A DNA stretch of 64,000 nt from Halosimplex salinum (GTDB taxonomy: Archaea; Halobacteriota; Halobacteria; Halobacteriales; Haloarculaceae), in NCBI RefSeq assembly GCF_003730195.1, contig NZ_QWGG01000001.1:310001-374000 (forward strand). The letters are read 5' to 3'. Each line of letters begins with the position of its first letter. Positions within the stretch are counted from its first letter, which is position 1. This document shows, in pieces, positions 34,713 through 42,283 of the stretch. The notes under the pieces are model-generated. The model made no database searches. It was not told where the DNA came from and was given only the letters and a program-made list of their open reading frames with translations. The translations under genes and the position numbers were made by a program.

Positions 34713-35129
34713 ATGAAGCTGGCCATCGATGCCAACGTCGTCATCTCTGCACTTATCGCCGATTCGAAAACGAGGGAGCTCATCGTCACACTAGAACCCG
34801 ACCTCCTGACGCCCGCGTTCGTGTACGATGAGATCGAGAACTACGAAGACCTGATCGTGGAGAAGTCCGGGATGGAGCCGGACCGAGTGGCACAGTTCAT
34901 CGACCTCCTGTTCCAGTATATCGAGGTTGTGCCTTCCGACGAATTCTATCCAGCGATCGAAACAGCAGACGAAGCAATCGGCGACACCGACCCTGACGAC
35001 GTACTCTATTTGGCGTGTGCGCTCGCTAATGATACAGCCATCTGGAGTGACGATTCTGACTTCGACGAACAGGATTTGGTCGAGACGTACTCAACGAGCG
35101 ATGTGATCGACTCGTTCGACACACACTGA
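34713..35129 (+). CDS. VapC-like PIN-domain ribonuclease toxin
   Basis: A 138-aa PIN domain. Acidic catalytic residues are visible: Asp6 in AIDANVVISAL, Glu in VYDEIENYED, Asp in DTDPDDVLYLACALAND and Asp in IWSDDSDF. Such toxins cleave RNA when not bound by their antitoxin. The pair sits between tRNA-tail repeats inside the island, as expected for addiction modules that stabilise integrated elements. Confidence 0.87.
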   Translation: MKLAIDANVVISALIADSKTRELIVTLEPDLLTPAFVYDEIENYEDLIVEKSGMEPDRVAQFIDLLFQYIEVVPSDEFYPAIETADEAIGDTDPDDVLYLACALANDTAIWSDDSDFDEQDLVETYSTSDVIDSFDTH

Positions 35130-35289
35130 CTCAATGAACGATTGATTTTCTCTATTGCACTGGTTCGGATGTACGTGAACCTCGGTGGAAACCAACTGTC
35201 GCTCAACCATCGACCGAAAGCAACGGCGCTCCGTTCGATAGGAGGACCACCCCGTCGCTGTCGAGTGAATCGGCCCCTCGAAAATACGG
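35130..35289. other. Intergenic remnant before repeat array
   Basis: No gene is supported. It contains a degraded B-like stretch (gtcgctgtcgagtgaatcggcccctcg, near 35251-35277). Confidence 0.4.
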
Positions 35290-35394
35290 CCGCTGCAGGA
35301 TTGTGAACTACGCTCGAGAACCTGCGCCTGCGGCGCAGAACCTCGGTCTAGTTCGAATCCTTCGCGGACGCTTCTCGCTCCTCACGTCCGTTCG
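35290..35394 (+). repeat. Palindromic tRNA-tail-derived repeat A, copy 2
   Basis: Second copy of the 105-bp element (see 34236-34340). It starts ccgctgcaggattgtgaac, closer to the tRNA-Arg tail than copy 1. It is followed after 12 bp by a further unit at 35407. Confidence 0.75.
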
Positions 35395-35406
35395 TCGCAG
35401 AGAAGT

Positions 35407-35529
35407 GGGCGCTGCAGGATTGTGAACCTCCGAGAGACGGTCGCCTCGTTTCACTCGGCGCTGCGACTCTCGTGGTTCAAATCCTTTGACCCAGATTTAG
35501 CTCGTCACGTCCGTTCCTCACAAAATCAT
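35407..35529 (+). repeat. Third tRNA-tail palindromic unit, directly adjoining the tRNA-Arg gene
   Basis: Begins gggcgctgcaggattgtgaa (tRNA tail with one inserted base) and includes ggattgtgaacc and, 46 bp on, ggttcaaatcc as inverted partners, so it forms a T-arm-like hairpin with the intervening sequence. Its length (~120 bp) matches the spacing between the earlier units, giving a tandem array that ends at the intact tRNA. Confidence 0.7.
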
Positions 35530-35603
35530 GGGCGCTGCAGGATTTGAACCCGCGACAGCTTGGTCCGAAGCCAAGCACTCTGTCCAAACTGAGCTAAGCG
35601 CCC
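35530..35603 (-). tRNA. tRNA-Arg (anticodon UCG)
   Basis: A 74-nt cloverleaf on the minus strand: acceptor GGGCGCT pairing with AGCGCCC, D-arm GCTC/GAGT, anticodon stem CTTGG/CCAAG around loop CTTCGGA (anticodon TCG), five-base variable region and T-arm GCGGG-TTCAAAT-CCTGC. The CCA end is not encoded. A TATA-like gtttaaac on the minus strand lies about 30 bp upstream (35630-35637). The 3' end faces the repeat array and island, as expected for a tRNA used as an integration site. Confidence 0.95.
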
Positions 35604-35628
35604 GACGTACATTCCTACACGGGCATCG

Positions 35629-35680
35629 GTGTTTAAACTCCTCGGTTCGCGACGGCGCCGTCCCGCGTCATTTATACGCT
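35629..35680. promoter_or_regulatory. Back-to-back promoters of tRNA-Arg and the DGGGP synthase gene
   Basis: Within the ~97-bp divergent spacer, tttaaa (35631-35636) is spaced correctly for the tRNA, and catttatacg (35668-35677) lies about 25-30 bp before the ATG at 35701, as for a leaderless archaeal gene. Confidence 0.55.
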
Positions 35681-35700
35681 CCTCGCCGAACGGGAGTCAC

Positions 35701-36540
35701 ATGGTCCAGGCCAGGGGGTTGCTGGAACTGACGCGCCCGGGCAACGCCGTGGCGGCGGGCGCGCTGACGGGCATCGGTGCGTTCGTCGCGAGCGCATCCG
35801 CCGACGAACTCCCGCTCGTCGCGGCGGCCGTCGCCGCGACCGTCTTCGCTACCGCGGCGGGCAACGCCATCAACGACTACTTCGACCGCGACATCGACCG
35901 GATCAACGCGCCCGAGCGGCCGATCCCCAGCGGCGCGGTCTCGCCGCGCGGCGCGCTCGGCTTCAGCGCCCTCCTCTTCGCACTGGCGGCCGGATGCGCG
36001 CTGTTGCTCCCACCGCTCGCGCTCGGAATCGCCGTCGTCAACCTCCTCCTGCTCGTCGCCTACACGAAGTTCTTCAAGGGGACGCCCGGGGCCGGGAACG
36101 CACTGGTCGCCGGCCTCGGCGGGAGCACGTTCCTCTTCGGCGGGGCGACGGTCGGCAACCCGGAACCGACGGTCGTGCTCGCGCTCCTGGCGGCCGTCTC
36201 GACGCTCGCCCGCGAGATCATCAAGGACGTGGAAGACGTCGACGGCGACCGTGAGGAGGGGCTCAGCACGCTCCCGGTCGTCGTCGGGGAGCACCGCGCA
36301 CTCGTCCTGGCGCTGGCGCTCCTCGTGGTGGCAGCGCTCGCGAGTCCACTCCCGTACCTGCTCGACATGCTCGGCCTCTCGTATCTCGTCGTCGTCGCGC
36401 CGGCGGTCGCCGTCATGCTCTACGCCGGCTACGAGGGATTCGACGACCCGACCGCCGGACAGGGCCACCTCAAGTACGGGATGTTCCTCGCGATCCTCTC
36501 GTTCGTGGTCGGCCGAGCGACGCTGGTGTTCTCGATCTGA
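35701..36540 (+). CDS. Digeranylgeranylglyceryl phosphate synthase (UbiA family)
   Basis: A 279-aa prenyltransferase that adds the second geranylgeranyl chain to GGGP in archaeal ether-lipid synthesis. Both aspartate-rich motifs are present: NAINDYFDRDIDRINAPERP (about residues 55-74) and IKDVEDVDGDREEGLSTLP in the second half. About eight to nine hydrophobic helices place it in the membrane. The ATG at 35701 lies just after a TATA box. It is followed by a RAD55-like gene in the same direction. Confidence 0.92.
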   Translation: MVQARGLLELTRPGNAVAAGALTGIGAFVASASADELPLVAAAVAATVFATAAGNAINDYFDRDIDRINAPERPIPSGAVSPRGALGFSALLFALAAGCALLLPPLALGIAVVNLLLLVAYTKFFKGTPGAGNALVAGLGGSTFLFGGATVGNPEPTVVLALLAAVSTLAREIIKDVEDVDGDREEGLSTLPVVVGEHRALVLALALLVVAALASPLPYLLDMLGLSYLVVVAPAVAVMLYAGYEGFDDPTAGQGHLKYGMFLAILSFVVGRATLVFSI

Positions 36541-36653
36541 CGAGGCCGGGCGTCCGCGGGCCCATAATAAAGATTTTAACGACCGCCGCGACTAATCGAA
36601 ATATATCGCACGGCCTCGTGGTGGGAGAGTGCGACGGTGGTGACCTCGAAGGA

Positions 36654-37289
36654 ATGTACGAACTCGGACCGACGTTCGGAAACGCGACGCTGCCCCCCGG
36701 CACGAACCTGCTGGTGTCCGGGCCGCCGCTGTCCGGCAAGCGGCGCATGGCGCTCGACATCCTCGCAGCGGGGTCCGAGCGCGGTGAAGGCGTCATCGTC
36801 GTCACCACTCGCGACAGCGCGAGTCGTGTCCTCAACGACTACGAAGCGCTCGTCTCCGACCCCGAGTCGGTCGACATCGGGATCGTCGACTGCGTCACGA
36901 AACACCAGGGCCGGTCCGCGCGCGACACGGACATCGTGAAGTACGCCTCGTCGCCGGAGGACATGACCGGGATCGGTATCAAGTTCTCCGAGTTCGTCGA
37001 GGAGTTCCGCCAGGAGCGCGGCATCGAGAACGTCCGCGTCATGGTCGACTCGCTCTCGACGCTGTTGATGTACTCCGACGTGCAGACCGTCTTCCGCTTC
37101 ATGCACGTGTTCACGAGCCGGATCGAGAACGCCGACGCGCTCGGCGTCCACGTCATCGAGTCGACGGCCCACGAGGAGGAGACGCTGAACACGCTTCGCC
37201 AGCTATTCGACCAGGCCGTCACCGTCGAGGAGGACGGGACGGTCGCGACGACCATCCCCGACGCATCGCCGCCGCCGCTCGACCGCTGA
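36654..37289 (+). CDS. RAD55/KaiC-like ATPase with altered Walker A
   Basis: A 211-aa RecA-superfamily protein of the haloarchaeal RAD55 family. The Walker A region reads SGPPLSGKRRMALDIL, where the usual Ser/Thr after the P-loop lysine is Arg, so ATP binding may be weak. Walker B is VMVDSLSTLLMY. The C-terminal part (HVIESTAHEEETLNTLRQLFDQAV) is typical for this family. The ATG at 36654 is used; an in-frame GTG lies at 36618. AT-rich tataataaagattttaacg (36565-36583) and aaatatatcg (36599-36608) are promoter candidates. Its role is unknown. Confidence 0.8.
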   Translation: MYELGPTFGNATLPPGTNLLVSGPPLSGKRRMALDILAAGSERGEGVIVVTTRDSASRVLNDYEALVSDPESVDIGIVDCVTKHQGRSARDTDIVKYASSPEDMTGIGIKFSEFVEEFRQERGIENVRVMVDSLSTLLMYSDVQTVFRFMHVFTSRIENADALGVHVIESTAHEEETLNTLRQLFDQAVTVEEDGTVATTIPDASPPPLDR

Positions 37290-37358
37290 CCCGTCGACAA
37301 CGCCGATCGAGTGCGGCCCGTCGGCAGTCTTTTCCTCGTCTCGGCCGAACTACCGGGT

Positions 37359-37769
37359 ATGCCCGTCGACTCCGACGACCGACTCCGCGAGATTCTCGAC
37401 GCCGACACTATCGCAGTCGTCGGCCTGTCGAGCACGCCAGGCAAAGCCGCCCACGACATCCCCGCGTACATGCGCGAGCACGGCTACGACGTGATCCCGG
37501 TCAACCCGTACGCCGACGAGATATTCGGCCGCGAACCGTACGACTCGCTGGCCGACGTCGAGGAGTCCGTGGACCTCGTGGACGTGTTCCGACCGACGGA
37601 CGAGGTCCCGGGAATCGTCGACGAGGCGCTCGACCGCGACGACGTCGAGACGGTGTGGCTCCAGCTCGGCATCACGCACGACGAGGCCGGCCAGCGCGTC
37701 GAGGCCGACGGGAGGGAGTTCGTCCAGGACCGCTGTCTCAAGGTCGAACACCAGCGACTGGTGGGGTGA
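37359..37769 (+). CDS. CoA-binding domain protein
   Basis: A 136-aa Rossmann-fold CoA_binding (YccU-like) protein: TIAVVGLSSTPGKAAHDIPAYM, GYDVIPVNPYADEIFGREPY and VDLVDVFRPTDEVPGIVDEAL match the family. The function is unknown; related domains form part of succinyl-CoA synthetase. The ATG at 37359 lies about 35 bp after a T-rich tcttttcctcg. Confidence 0.88.
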   Translation: MPVDSDDRLREILDADTIAVVGLSSTPGKAAHDIPAYMREHGYDVIPVNPYADEIFGREPYDSLADVEESVDLVDVFRPTDEVPGIVDEALDRDDVETVWLQLGITHDEAGQRVEADGREFVQDRCLKVEHQRLVG

Positions 37770-37835
37770 AACGACCGGGCGTTCGGACCCCGAACGCCCG
37801 CGGAGAACGACACCGCGCGATCTGTCCGAAGCGAC

Positions 37836-38249
37836 TCAGTCGCTCGCTTCCTCGGACGCCGTCCCGTCCGATCCGTCGTCCTGCGTGGCCGCGTCGTCAG
37901 TCGTAGCCGAGTCGTCCGGTGAGTCCGCCGCCTCACCGCCGGTTTCGCCCGCTTCGGTGTCTGTTCCCTGCCCCTCGGCGACTTCGTCCGCCTCCGTCTC
38001 GGATTCGGGGTCGGGGAACGCTTCCTCGACGACGGCGTCCGTGTCGACGCCCTGCTGTTCGGCCAGCGCTTCGACGATGACGCGCTGTTCGGCGAGTTCG
38101 CGGTCGATCGACTCGATCTGGTCGCTGGTCGACTCGACTCGCTCGCGGACCTCCTGGACCTGTTCGACGATCTGGTTGACTCGCTCGTAGAGTTTCTCGG
38201 CCAGCTCCGTCACGCGCTGGACTTTCTTGGCGGTGTCTCCGAATGGCAT
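37836..38249 (-). CDS. Coiled-coil protein with acidic disordered tail (DUF5798-like)
   Basis: A 137-aa protein. Residues ~8-65 form a long helix (KVQRVTELAEKLYERVNQIV ... IDRELAEQRVIVEALAEQQG) with heptad pattern, and the last ~60 residues are Asp/Glu/Thr-rich low complexity. The layout matches a conserved haloarchaeal family, which I recall as DUF5798, of unknown function. Confidence 0.75.
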   Translation of the reverse strand: MPFGDTAKKVQRVTELAEKLYERVNQIVEQVQEVRERVESTSDQIESIDRELAEQRVIVEALAEQQGVDTDAVVEEAFPDPESETEADEVAEGQGTDTEAGETGGEAADSPDDSATTDDAATQDDGSDGTASEEASD

Positions 38250-38376
38250 GGTCGGGCGTTCGGGCCCCCCTGTTGTCGGCTTTTCGACTCGTGGGCCGCG
38301 TTCGAGCGGCGCGCGGCCGTCCCGAGTACGGACGCAGACCACCGCGATTAAACCCGCAGCGTCCGCAGTCCTCGCT

Positions 38377-38796
38377 ATGAAGCAGACGCGGCTCGCACCG
38401 CTGGTCGGTGTCGTCGGGTGTGTGCTCGTGCTCGTGTCGCTCCTCGCCCCGTACCTGCTGGTGCGGTCGGCCGTCGGGTCGGCCGTCGGAGTCTACTACG
38501 GCGAGGGCGTGTTGAATCCGCTGGTCGGTGCCGTGTTCGCGCTCGTGACGGCCATCGTGCTCGCGGCCGGCCGCGACGAGCGGACCGACCCGCCGCTCGC
38601 AGCAGGGGTCGGGATCGCTCTCGGCGGGTTCGTTTTCATCGCCATCGCGCTGTGGGCCGTGACGGTCCCCCAGCAGGTCGTCTTCGATATGGACGCGCCG
38701 GCGATCATCACCTACCACCGCTGGGCGAGCAGCGTCGTCGCGCTGACGATTCCGGTCGCCAGTCTCTGGTGGTCGCGGACGCTCGGGCTGATCTGA
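38377..38796 (+). CDS. Haloarchaeal four-helix membrane protein, function unknown
   Basis: A 139-aa integral membrane protein with four hydrophobic segments (about residues 7-29, 46-64, 75-96 and 116-133). The sequence resembles an uncharacterised haloarchaeal family; no active-site motif is visible. Divergent from the coiled-coil gene, upstream of the SRP RNA gene. Confidence 0.75.
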   Translation: MKQTRLAPLVGVVGCVLVLVSLLAPYLLVRSAVGSAVGVYYGEGVLNPLVGAVFALVTAIVLAAGRDERTDPPLAAGVGIALGGFVFIAIALWAVTVPQQVVFDMDAPAIITYHRWASSVVALTIPVASLWWSRTLGLI

Positions 38797-38877
38797 ACCG
38801 GCGCCGTGAGGAGTCCAGAAATCGCGTGACTGGACGGACCCGAAAGGCCCTTATGGGGGACGGCAGTATCTCGAGAT

Positions 38878-39183
38878 GGACTAGGCCGGGCAGCTAGGCC
38901 CTGCTCGTTACCCGCGGTATGGCCTTCAGCGGGGGCCGAACACCGGGGGCGTCCGGACCGACGGGCGTGGGCCCCGCGAGCCAACGTGGAAGCCTCGTCC
39001 TGCGGGGACGGCGGTCCACGGCTTCGCGTCTGCAGGGACGCGCGGCCGTGGTTGATCGAGGGCACTCCGTCAGGCGCGGAAGCGAGCAGCGGACCCTCGG
39101 ACACCCGTCGCTCGCAGGATCGCGGGGTGGAGGAGGCAAGCGGGATTCCCCACGTCCGAACGACCGGGCAACCCCGGGAGTCC
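38878..39183 (+). ncRNA. ffs: SRP RNA (archaeal 7S RNA)
   Basis: About 306 nt. The ends can pair: GGACT..CCGGG at 38878-38890 with CCCGG..AGTCC at 39173-39183 (helix 1). The 5' domain begins with the archaeal pattern ggccgggcagctaggccc. Near the 3' side, gtcaggcgcggaagcgagca (39069-39088) is the conserved helix 8 with a GGAA tetraloop and the asymmetric loop that binds SRP54. A TATA-like ccttatg (38849-38855) lies about 25 bp upstream. The RNA, with SRP19 and SRP54 encoded elsewhere, targets secretory proteins. Long open frames across it are coincidental. Confidence 0.92.
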
Positions 39184-39499
39184 GTTCATTCATACCATCT
39201 TTTTCATCGTCGCCTTTCCTCGCGAGCCTCCGGCTCGCGGGTCACTTCGTTCCCCGCTCGGCCTCGCGCTCGCTGCGGGAAGGCTTCTCGAAAAACATGG
39301 GTGAAAAAGGGCCGACGCTCGGCCTTCGGCCTCGCGTCGGTGAACCGCGCCTCACTCTGTTCGGCGCGGACAATCAATTGTACGACCGTGCACTGAACGA
39401 CCCAGAATCGCACCGCATAGTCCCGCACAGCCCCGAACCCCTCCGCACAGCACCGCACCCAGTGACGACGTTATCCCCGCCGAGGGCGTACTATCTCCC
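39184..39499. other. Intergenic region with GC-rich hairpins
   Basis: About 315 bp after the SRP RNA. Contains the terminator, hairpin-forming gcgagcctccggctcgc (39221-39237) and cgctcggccttcggcctcgcg (near 39316-39336) and no supported gene. Confidence 0.5.
39197..39206 (+). terminator. T-rich terminator of SRP RNA
   Basis: The run catctttttca shortly after the mature 3' end is the usual archaeal oligo-T termination signal. Confidence 0.55.
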
Positions 39500-40357
39500 A
39501 TGCCCACCGTCCGTACCAACGACGTCGAGACGTACTACGAGCGCCGCGGCGAGGGGCCGCCGGTCGTGTTCGTGCACGGCGCCATCGTCGACCACTCGCA
39601 GTGGGACCCACAGGTCGACGTGCTCAGCGACGACTACGAGACCATCGCCTACGACGTGCGCGGCCACGGCCGAACCGGCGGTTCACCCCGCGGGCGCTAC
39701 TCCGTCGACCTGTTCGCCGACGACCTCGGCGCGTTGCTCGACGCGCTCGACGTCGAGCGGGCGGTCATCTGCGGCCTCTCCACCGGCGGCTGTATCGCAC
39801 AGGTGTTCGCCGCGCGCCACCCCGACCGAGTGGCCGGGCTGGTGCTCGCCGACACGTTCGGGCCGGAACTCCTCTCGCGGAGCGAGTGGCTCCAGCGGTC
39901 GGTGATGCTCCGGGCGACCGTGCCCCCGGTCCGACTGTTCGGCTACGAGCGCGTCGAGCGGGTCATGGTCTGGATACAGGAGCGAATCTCCGGCGAGGGC
40001 GTCAGCGGCGACTACGAGCAGATAGAGCGCATCCGCGAGACGGGCCCGAAGATGGCGACCGACGAGTTCGCGAAGGTGATCCGCGCCGTCGCCGCGTTCC
40101 ACCGGACGGAGATCGATTTCTCGGCCATCACGGCGCCGACGCTCGTCCTCTACGGCGAGCACGAGGCGCCGTTCATGCGGAAACAGGCGGCGAAACTCGG
40201 CGCCGAAATCGACGGGGCGACCCTCCGAGCGGTCCCCGGCGGCGGCCACGCCTCGAACCTCGACAACCCCGAGTTCTTCACGGACGCCGTCCGGGAGTTG
40301 CTGGCCGAAGCGTATCCTGCAGCGGGTGTCGAAGTGAGCGGCGAGAGCGAGGAGTAG
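39500..40357 (+). CDS. Alpha/beta-fold hydrolase
   Basis: A 285-aa alpha/beta hydrolase. The oxyanion region VVFVHGAIVDHSQWD, the nucleophile elbow GLSTGGC (Ser94), an acidic residue in VLYGEHEAPF and the catalytic His in PGGGHASNLDNPE complete the triad. Possible roles are esterase, lactonase or related; the substrate is unknown. Cytoplasmic, monocistronic. Confidence 0.88.
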   Translation: MPTVRTNDVETYYERRGEGPPVVFVHGAIVDHSQWDPQVDVLSDDYETIAYDVRGHGRTGGSPRGRYSVDLFADDLGALLDALDVERAVICGLSTGGCIAQVFAARHPDRVAGLVLADTFGPELLSRSEWLQRSVMLRATVPPVRLFGYERVERVMVWIQERISGEGVSGDYEQIERIRETGPKMATDEFAKVIRAVAAFHRTEIDFSAITAPTLVLYGEHEAPFMRKQAAKLGAEIDGATLRAVPGGGHASNLDNPEFFTDAVRELLAEAYPAAGVEVSGESEE

Positions 40358-40598
40358 GGCGCCCTGTGGGACGGAGGCGTTGCTATCAGCGTAGTGACGG
40401 TGCTGTCGATGCGGTCGCAGTGGCCGGGAGGCCGTCTCGTCGGCCGACCCGGGGAAGGGCAGGTCTACCACTATCGTTCGGCGAGCGAAGCGAGGTGCAA
40501 CCGGAGGGAGCACCTCGATGCGAACGGCGCGAAGCGCCGTGAGCGGAGCGAGCGAGGAAACCCCCCGCAGTAAAAAGTGGGTACGAAAGTGGGTTCTG
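40358..40598. terminator. Convergent intergenic region with inverted repeats
   Basis: Between the hydrolase and mscS-like genes lie gaggtgcaaccggagggagcacctc (about 40491-40515) and ggcgcgaagcgcc (40528-40540), stem-loops of the repetitive gcgagcgaagcgag type common between convergent haloarchaeal genes. They may act in termination. Confidence 0.4.
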
Positions 40599-41543
40599 TT
40601 AGTCGTCCCCGGCGGTCGGTTCGGCGATGCCCTCGACGTTGCCGAGTTCGATGCCGCCGGAGATGTCCCGCTGGGGGTACGGGATGTTGATGCCGGCGTC
40701 GTCGAAGCGGTTCTTGACGGCGGTGACGTACTCCCCCTGGATGCGGACGAAGTCGGACCGACTCGGATTGTCGATCCAGATGCGCGACTGGAGGCCGACG
40801 TAGGAGTCGGCGAGTTCGGTGAGCCTGACGGAGGGCTCGGGGTCGCCGAGGATGCCCTCGTGCGCCGCGGCCTCCTCGAGGATGATCTCGGTGGCCTCGT
40901 CGATGTCGTCCTCGTAGCCGATGCCGAAGACGAACTTCATGCGGAGTTGCTCCTTCGCGACCGGGTTCTTGATGACGTCCTCGGTGAGGTTCGAGTTCGG
41001 GACCGTCAACAGTTCGTTGTCGAACGTGCGGACGCGGGAGACGCGGAGGCTGATGTCCTCGACGACGCCCGCGTGGTCGCCCCACTCGATCCAGTCGCCG
41101 ATACGGAACGGCTTGTCGGTGAAGATGAAGATGCCGGCGACGAAGTTCTTCAGGACGTCCTGCATCGCGAAGCCGATGGCGAGCGTGGCGGCCGCGCCGA
41201 TGGTCGCCAGCGCGGTGAGGATGTTGCCGTAGCCGGCGAAGGCGAACGCGGCGCCGATGGCGACGAAGACGATGAGGATGCCGACGAGTTTCTGCAGGGG
41301 CTTGCGGGCGTGACTGTCCAGGTCGCGCGCGCTCAGCACGCGGTTGACGACGGGCATCACGATGATCCGCCCGAGGAGATAGATCGCGACGAAGGCGACG
41401 ACGAACGTGATCGCGGAGCCGAGGGCGTTGGCCAGCGACGGGTCCAGCCCGGCCCCCTCGATCAGGAAGTCCGCGACCGGGCCGGGCGGGTCGCCCGCGA
41501 CCGGGTCTTGCTGGAGCGGGACGGCCGAGCCGGCCCCTGTCAT
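40599..41543 (-). CDS. MscS-family mechanosensitive channel
   Basis: A 314-aa channel. Three hydrophobic helices in the first ~120 residues, the third being the pore helix ILTALATIGAAATLAIGFAMQDVLKNFVAG, followed by the beta domain FIFTDKPFRIGDWIEWGDHAGVVEDISLRVSRVRTFDNELL, are characteristic of MscS. It releases solutes under osmotic downshock. The ATG at 41543 overlaps the yhbY-like stop by four bases (ATGA), so it is translationally coupled to RNA-related genes. Confidence 0.92.
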   Translation of the reverse strand: MTGAGSAVPLQQDPVAGDPPGPVADFLIEGAGLDPSLANALGSAITFVVAFVAIYLLGRIIVMPVVNRVLSARDLDSHARKPLQKLVGILIVFVAIGAAFAFAGYGNILTALATIGAAATLAIGFAMQDVLKNFVAGIFIFTDKPFRIGDWIEWGDHAGVVEDISLRVSRVRTFDNELLTVPNSNLTEDVIKNPVAKEQLRMKFVFGIGYEDDIDEATEIILEEAAAHEGILGDPEPSVRLTELADSYVGLQSRIWIDNPSRSDFVRIQGEYVTAVKNRFDDAGINIPYPQRDISGGIELGNVEGIAEPTAGDD

Positions 41544-41788
41544 CGCTCGAACACCGCGGTGTGGCCGCGCGACCGGACGACCTCGGCGTTCACCCGGTCT
41601 GCCAGTTCCGCGGCGAGCTCTTCCGTGGTCGTGCCGCCGCGTGCGGCCCGGAGGAACTTCGCCTTCACGAAGTCGCTCTCCGCCAGCTGGTCGTTGAGTT
41701 CGTCTTCGACGGGGTCGATACCGTTCTTGCCGACCCAGACCGTCACGTCGAGTTCGTGGAGACGTTGTGCCCGTGTGCTGTCGCTCAT
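41540..41788 (-). CDS. YhbY-like CRM-domain RNA-binding protein
   Basis: An 82-aa protein comprising one CRM domain (TVWVGKNGIDPVEDELNDQL; KAKFLRAARGGTTTEELAAELADR; VVRSRGHTAVFER). Bacterial YhbY binds pre-50S ribosomal subunits; archaeal homologues often lie next to RNase P genes, as here. Overlaps the mscS-like gene by four bases. Confidence 0.9.
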   Translation of the reverse strand: MSDSTRAQRLHELDVTVWVGKNGIDPVEDELNDQLAESDFVKAKFLRAARGGTTTEELAAELADRVNAEVVRSRGHTAVFER

Positions 41789-41870
41789 GATACGATCCCT
41801 TGGGGCGAAGCCGTTCAAAGGTTACGGGTGCTGACGCCCGGAATTCGGCGAGCGATTCGCGAACTGCCGC

Positions 41871-42155
41871 TCAGTCGTAGGGGTACCGCGCCTGCTCGCC
41901 GCAGTCGCAGGTCACGACCACGTGGCCGTCTCGCGTGCGAACGCGGGCGTTCAGGCCGGGACGGAGGTACGCGTCACAGCTATCGCAGGTGAAACGGGTG
42001 AACTCGCGCGGGAGGCGGAGGCGGTTGCGCTCGGCGATGCGTCGCGCTCGACGGACGTAGTTCCGTGCGCGTGCGTCCTCGCCCGCGACAGTGGCCTCCC
42101 TGGCGAGGTCACACAGTCGGTCGATGCGCTCGCGAGCGATCGTCTCGGTATCCAT
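41871..42155 (-). CDS. rnp4: Ribonuclease P protein component 4 (Rpp21 homologue)
   Basis: A 94-aa archaeal RNase P subunit. N-terminal helices (ARERIDRLCDLAREATVAGEDARARNYVRRARRIAERNR) and a C-terminal zinc ribbon (FTCDSC ... VTCDCGEQARYPYD) match Rpr2/Rpp21. It assists the RNase P RNA in 5' processing of tRNA precursors. First gene of the rnp4-yhbY-mscS cluster (82 bp before yhbY). Confidence 0.93.
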   Translation of the reverse strand: MDTETIARERIDRLCDLAREATVAGEDARARNYVRRARRIAERNRLRLPREFTRFTCDSCDAYLRPGLNARVRTRDGHVVVTCDCGEQARYPYD

Positions 42156-42283
42156 CCGGTCGTGGGTACGTCCCGCCGAACGGCAGGTATACTTTGCGTT
42201 CGGCGCTCGAGCCCGCGCCCCCGGTTCGGTGCCAGCAGTCGATATGGTAACGCATTAAGCCCCGGTTAGCATACGATGGCCCG

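Noticed and set aside
38894..39905. Open frames across the SRP RNA and the start of the alpha/beta hydrolase
   Set aside because: The RNA structure explains the conservation; the frames have no protein family features.
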